Assembly (NCBI RefSeq): GCF_024345495.1
Contig: NZ_JAGQBF010000019.1
Span: 1-58,767 of the forward strand
Direction: 5' to 3'
Length of the DNA: 58,767 bases
Source of the DNA: Synechococcus sp. RedBA-s
GTDB lineage: Bacteria > Cyanobacteriota > Cyanobacteriia > PCC-6307 > Cyanobiaceae
The position numbers and the translations under genes are program-made. Positions 55,537 to 58,767 of the stretch are shown one piece after another (position 1 is the first letter of the stretch; each line of letters opens with the position of its first letter). Under the pieces are notes generated by a model, which made no database searches, was not told where the DNA came from, and was given only the letters and a program-made list of their open reading frames with translations.

Positions 55537-55805
55537 GCCAAATTTCGATACTTTGCTGTAGGCTGAGCCCAGTACTCGATTACGCATTTGCAGCCGAGAA
55601 CTTGAGTAGCTGCATCCTGCAGAAGCTTGGAGTGGTCCCTAAGCATGCCTCACCATTATTCCGATATTTGAAGCAATAGCTTTGTTGGGTCGCCATCGGC
55701 TCCATAGAGAATAGTGACGAGTTTTGCTTGGTCCTTAAAGAGAAGCCGGGTGCTGGTGAGCGGGAGCGCCTCAAGCACAGAGGCCCAGGTTTCTTGAATT
55801 GTCAT
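55533..55805 (-). pseudogene. Free-standing DnaX (tau) C-terminal-domain-like gene with two in-frame stops
   Basis: From ATG 55805 the frame reads MTIQETWASVLEALPLTSTR, then LLFKDQAKLVTI, matching the W-x-x-V-L-x-x-L-x-x-x-S-T-R-x-L-L-x-x-Q-x-x-L signature at the start of the cyanobacterial tau C-terminal domain. After LLLQISE come TAA (55658-55656), TGG, TGA (55652-55650), then in the same frame GMLRDHSKLLQDAATQVLGC, matching the W-x-G-M ... LLxxAxxxxLG part. So a ~90-residue domain is present but broken at its conserved W/GM block. In DnaX this domain contacts the replicative polymerase. ATGA overlap couples it to the upstream 74-codon gene. Confidence 0.6.
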
Positions 55806-56026
55806 CGTTGATTGCTCCTGTAATTCCGACGCCTGGCATCCCTGCCCTGCTCTACAGCTTTGACCAAAGTCACACCAGTCATGACGCGGTGGGCTTCAAT
55901 CAATACATTGGCGCCCATTACCAGGACACCAAGGAATACGTTGTCAGCGCACCAGTCGCTTGCTTCTATGTCACTGGCAAGGTTTTGTTCCCATTCGTGT
56001 TGGAGTTTGACGGTTGAAATGCTCAT
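55802..56026 (-). CDS. Hypothetical 74-residue protein upstream of the DnaX-C-like gene
   Basis: ATG 56026 opens MSISTVKLQHEWEQNLASDI, followed by EASDWCADNVFLGVLVMGAN and VLIEAHRVMTGVTLVKAVEQ, ending with a basic RRRNYRSNQR. The frame is open further upstream, but the chosen start removes a low-quality extension. The middle could be a buried amphipathic helix. Its TGA overlaps the next ATG. No family recognised; the coupling suggests both products served the element's replication. Confidence 0.5.
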   Translation of the reverse strand: MSISTVKLQHEWEQNLASDIEASDWCADNVFLGVLVMGANVLIEAHRVMTGVTLVKAVEQGRDARRRNYRSNQR

Positions 56027-56281
56027 GGAGATGATGCATGAAAGCCGGGTGGAGTGGTAAGCGCCACTCAGCGGCATCGAGCCACCTTCGCCCTTCAAGT
56101 ATATCACGGGCCAAGGAAACGACAAGGCCTATCTGATTTGATTCTGTTTTCTTAGCTTAAGTATGTTACGGTATTCGTTTAGCACGGTGCTTCCTATTTT
56201 GCCTGTTTCGTTATAGAATACGGACAACCCTTCCGGCTTGGGGCAGCGCCTCCAAATCTCTACGCCGAAAGCACAGAAAAA

Positions 56282-56298
56282 GCTCCCTTGTGGGGAGC
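56282..56298 (-). terminator. Terminator-like hairpin with T-run on the minus strand
   Basis: GCTCCC (56282-56287) and GGGAGC (56293-56298) form a 6-base stem; on the minus strand it is followed by TTTTTCT. No minus-strand gene is seen to its right, so it may be a remnant or an attenuator before the plus-strand primase gene. The stretch 56027-56390 otherwise holds no gene I can support. Confidence 0.45.
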
Positions 56299-56390
56299 CG
56301 TTTCTAGCCGACCGAAGCCAGCCTGTATCGCTACACAGGATTCTAGCTTGTTGTCGGGGAAAGGAGAGCCCACTTCACGACCATTCCCCC

Positions 56391-58727
56391 ATGGAATCCG
56401 CATCCGCACTAAGCGGCGGCAGGGTCGGGCTCACGCCTCATCTAGCCGCACTCAGTCGTTTTGATCTTGTACCGGTCAACGGCTACAAAGTTCCAGTCCA
56501 CCCAAACCCGGCAGAACCGGCGGTGGGATGGCAATACAGATATTACAACCCTGAGTAGATTGCCGAAATATATCGGCACATGTCAGGGCAGTAGGCCTAC
56601 ATTGCGAGCGTAAAAACCTCTATGTAGTTGATCTGGACGGAAAGGCCGCCGTTGATCATGTAAAGGAAAAGGGCTGTGATCCCCTAGGACCTGATATTGG
56701 CTGGAGGATTTATCGGGTTGATGATGAAGGCACCTCCGTGGTTTATCGGTGGAAGATTCCATTCATCCTCACGCCAGAGCAGCAAGACCTCCTAGGTAGG
56801 ACCAAATTCAGCCTCGTATTGATTCCTGCCGACAAGGAAAAGGGAATCAAGCAGGAGGCCGTTGAATTTCTCGGCCATCACTGCCAAGCCGTTGCCCTCG
56901 GCGTTCATCCCGAAGGCGGCGGCTATCGCTGGTCCGGCCATCCCGATCGAATCGCCACATTGCCCGACAACTGGTTCCAGATGCTCGTTGAAGCCAAGGC
57001 CAAGGTCGAGGCCAAGAAGGCCGCAAACAAGCCAGCGGGGAGGGTCACAGACGGCACTCAGAGGGAGTTGCCGTGGGAGAGCCCGAAGCCAAAGTGCTGG
57101 ATATGCGGACGACCTGGCACCGGACTTAAGAGCGGTGATTGCCGTTCCGCCCGACGCAGCGATGGACGACTTGAGGTGCATTGCAGCCAAGGGCAGACCT
57201 ACGCACCGCCGAAAGGCCTAAGCCCTGGTGATGTAATCAAAGGCAACGACGACCAGAAATGGGCATATGTAGGCGAGAAACCTAACGGACTAGGAGATGG
57301 TCGCCTGTTTTCAATCTTTGTTATTCACCAACCTAAAGTCATGAATACTCCTGTTCGCACTATCAATTCTGCCGTTCCTGCCCTTCACGTTGCAGAGGCC
57401 CCTGAGGAAAGGGGAATAACACTCAGTCAGCTTCTTCCTCTTGATATCGCTAATGCCCTCAAGGAAGTCACCAAACACCTACCCTATGACGAGCATGTTG
57501 TTGGAATGAACTATCTCGCTGGCATCAGCGGCCTAGTCAAGCTAGGGACGCTTATCTGCGGTAATCAAATCACCAGTTACAACGTCCCTCCCAATCTCTA
57601 TATCGCAACGGTCGGGCGTTCAGGCCAGAAAAAGACACCACTTCATCAGCTAACGATCCGTAAGCCTGCTATTAACCTGCTCTCTCAGGTAGCCGATATC
57701 AACAGAGAGCTTTTTGAGGAATGGATAGCCGCCTGCAAGGACGCCAAGGAAGACGGGCGAGATAAGCCCAAACCGCCACCCAGAGTCTCCATTCATGTAT
57801 CTGATTACACAGGAGAGGCGCTTAATGCCCTACTCAGTGTTCTTGAAGGAAAGAAGAGGGGTCTATTGCTTACAAGGGATGAAATCTCTGGCCTGCTTTG
57901 CTCGATGAATGCCTATCGCAAAGGTCTAGGCGCTGACGCCCAGCAGCTCCTAGAAATCTATGACGGTCACGCCAGTAATGCCATTCGCATTAGCGGTGAT
58001 CGCTCCTACGAGCGCTGCCATGTGTCTATTCAAGGCAACATTCAGCCTGAGGTGTTGCGTGATCTCGTCAAAACTGGTGATCCTGATGGCAGATGGGCTC
58101 GATTCATGTTCCTTCCTATGAGGGAAATGACGTGTCCTTTGCCTACCCAGGTCAACGAAGAAACCATTGATGCTGTTCGTAGTGCTGAGACCGTCCTTCA
58201 GACCTATGCCTCCAGGGTGTTTCACCTGGAACCAGCTACCTATGAACTCGATCAGAGTGCCATTGAAGCCTTCTGTCGATACGGGCACCAGGCCCAGCCA
58301 GGGAACCTCTGATCAACTCTGGATCGGGGAATTGGGAACACTGCGATGCAATGAGTCTCGGCAGGGAAAGCCGACCCCAAGGAAGTTATTCAGAGCTTCC
58401 CTAGACGTACAGGAGGCGCCCAGCAGCGCTCATTGCGCACTGCTCGGCAAGAAAGCCGGTAAGGCTCTTCGTGTTGCTGGCCTGCTTCATATCCTCCAGG
58501 TCGTTTCTCCTGATATCCCTAGCCCGCCACGTATTTCACTTTCAACCCTCAACACTGCTATTGAAATGGTCGAGTTTCTTGATAGTTGGACCCTCAGCTT
58601 TCAAGGCGTAATTGAGGATGAGATGCAAGGCCCCCGGGTTCAGGAAAGATGTCACCCCTTTGATCCTTCCATCCGGGGGCTTGAGGACATGACCAATGCG
58701 CGGATACAGCGAGGCCGTCAAGGCTGA
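56391..58727 (+). pseudogene. Broken primase-polymerase / DUF3987 helicase gene of a mobile element
   Basis: Three frames must be joined. From ATG 56391 the start reads LTPHLAALSRFDLVPVNGYK and stops at TAG 56556-56558 inside EIAEIYRHM-like sequence. One base appears lost near 56591, after which VGLHCERKNLYVVDLDGKAA and later ILTPEQQDLLGRTKFSLVLI continue the primase-polymerase domain. CWICGRPG starts a zinc-finger-like motif. The DUF3987 part follows (LPYDEHVVGMNYLAGISGLV, TVGRSGQKKTPLHQL, LLTRDEISGLLCSMNAYRKG, GDPDGRWARFMFLP) to a stop at 58312. The end of the domain (GKKAGKALRVAGLLHILQVV, FLDSWTLSF) is in another frame up to 58727. Replication role is by family; this copy cannot make full-length protein. 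Confidence 0.8.
58358..58400 (+). repeat. Two small stem-loops in the junction of the broken DUF3987 gene
   Basis: TCGGC/GCCGA (58358-58362, 58370-58374) and GGAAG/CTTCC (58381-58385, 58396-58400) lie in a stretch of roughly 58300-58410 that does not look like DUF3987 protein in any frame. It may be a small insertion. Confidence 0.35.
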
Positions 58728-58767
58728 TGTGAGGAGGCGGATGAGCCCGCCGCACAGGCAGAGCGTG

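Larger units (their letters stand above)
55031..58767. mobile_element. Left part of a decayed integrative element at tRNA-Ser
   Basis: Immediately 3' of tRNA-Ser the sequence becomes less GC-rich and poor in intact genes. It holds, in order, an integrase-like start, palindromes, a 49-codon ORF, a two-gene minus-strand unit with a DnaX-C-like product, and a broken primase/DUF3987 gene reaching the window end. tRNA-bounded elements with a tyrosine recombinase and a primase-helicase are known in marine picocyanobacteria (tycheposons) and in phage satellites; membership here is inference. No second copy of the tRNA 3' end is seen in the window, so the right border is outside. Confidence 0.65.

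Noticed and set aside
55580-55774. 64-codon minus-strand frame overlapping the DnaX-C-like gene
   Set aside because: It is in another frame and lacks any domain pattern, while the frame from 55805 carries the conserved residues.
55799-56017. 72-codon plus-strand frame opposite the 74-codon gene
   Set aside because: It overlaps the coupled minus-strand unit, has no ribosome binding site, and the minus-strand reading is supported by the ATGA overlap.
58375-58410. TTCAGAG ... CTAGACG resembling part of a group I intron core
   Set aside because: No convincing P, Q or P7 pairing partners were found around it, and removing the segment does not restore the frame in an obvious way.

Overview
This is a high-GC, gene-dense stretch of a cyanobacterial chromosome. 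Magnesium chelatase subunit H (chlH), a high-light-inducible protein, the inactive/active Clp pair clpR-clpP, adjacent DUF3038 and DUF4335 genes and a DUF2949 gene all point to cyanobacteria. The gene order ddlA-ftsQ-ftsZ-panB-hemW-PIN/TRAM-clpR-clpP-ilvC-cobD and the high GC suggest a picocyanobacterium of the Synechococcus/Cyanobium group. That placement is inference from gene content; no 16S or database search was possible.

Layout. 1-12 kb: end of a class V aminotransferase, aquaporin, a minus-strand run yidD-glutaredoxin-murE, rpsD with a terminator, trpC, lpdA, an rRNA/tRNA methyltransferase, two tRNA-Leu genes, murA, argD and folC. 12-19 kb: a pentapeptide-repeat protein, then a minus-strand block (FAD oxidoreductase, amidohydrolase, DUF4359 protein, DUF1611/DgcN-like acetyltransferase, enolase-superfamily epimerase) with tRNA-His on the opposite strand. 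A 40-bp near-perfect palindrome separates this block from divergent miaB. 19-32 kb: ddlA, ftsQ, ftsZ, SRP RNA, panB, hemW, PIN/TRAM, clpR, clpP, ilvC, a membrane transporter and cobD. 32-43 kb: exopolysaccharide-type sugar transferase and glycosyltransferase, several small cyanobacterial hypotheticals, polyphosphate kinase 2, an OmpR/EnvZ-like pair, an EF-hand protein, DUF4335/DUF3038 and apt. 43-55 kb: UbiH-like hydroxylase, hli, dapB, chlH, a glutathione S-transferase, a 5'-truncated dehydrogenase, katG, folP and tRNA-Ser.

From the 3' end of tRNA-Ser(UGA) to the window end (55031-58767) the character changes: lower GC, sparse and broken genes, palindromes. It holds the first codons of what looks like a tyrosine integrase, a 49-codon ORF, a two-gene minus-strand unit whose second gene resembles the C-terminal domain of DnaX (tau) but carries two in-frame stops, and a phage/satellite-type primase-DUF3987 gene broken by one nonsense codon and two frameshifts. 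I read this as a decayed integrative element inserted at the tRNA; its far end lies outside the window.

Functional threads: peptidoglycan precursor synthesis and division (murE, murA, ddlA, ftsQ, ftsZ, dapB for meso-diaminopimelate), amino-acid and cofactor synthesis (trpC, argD, ilvC, folC, folP, panB, cobD, chlH), Clp proteolysis, and a possible D-glutamate salvage route through N-acetyl-glutamate. Many neighbouring genes share 4-nt GTGA or ATGA stop/start overlaps, suggesting extensive translational coupling.
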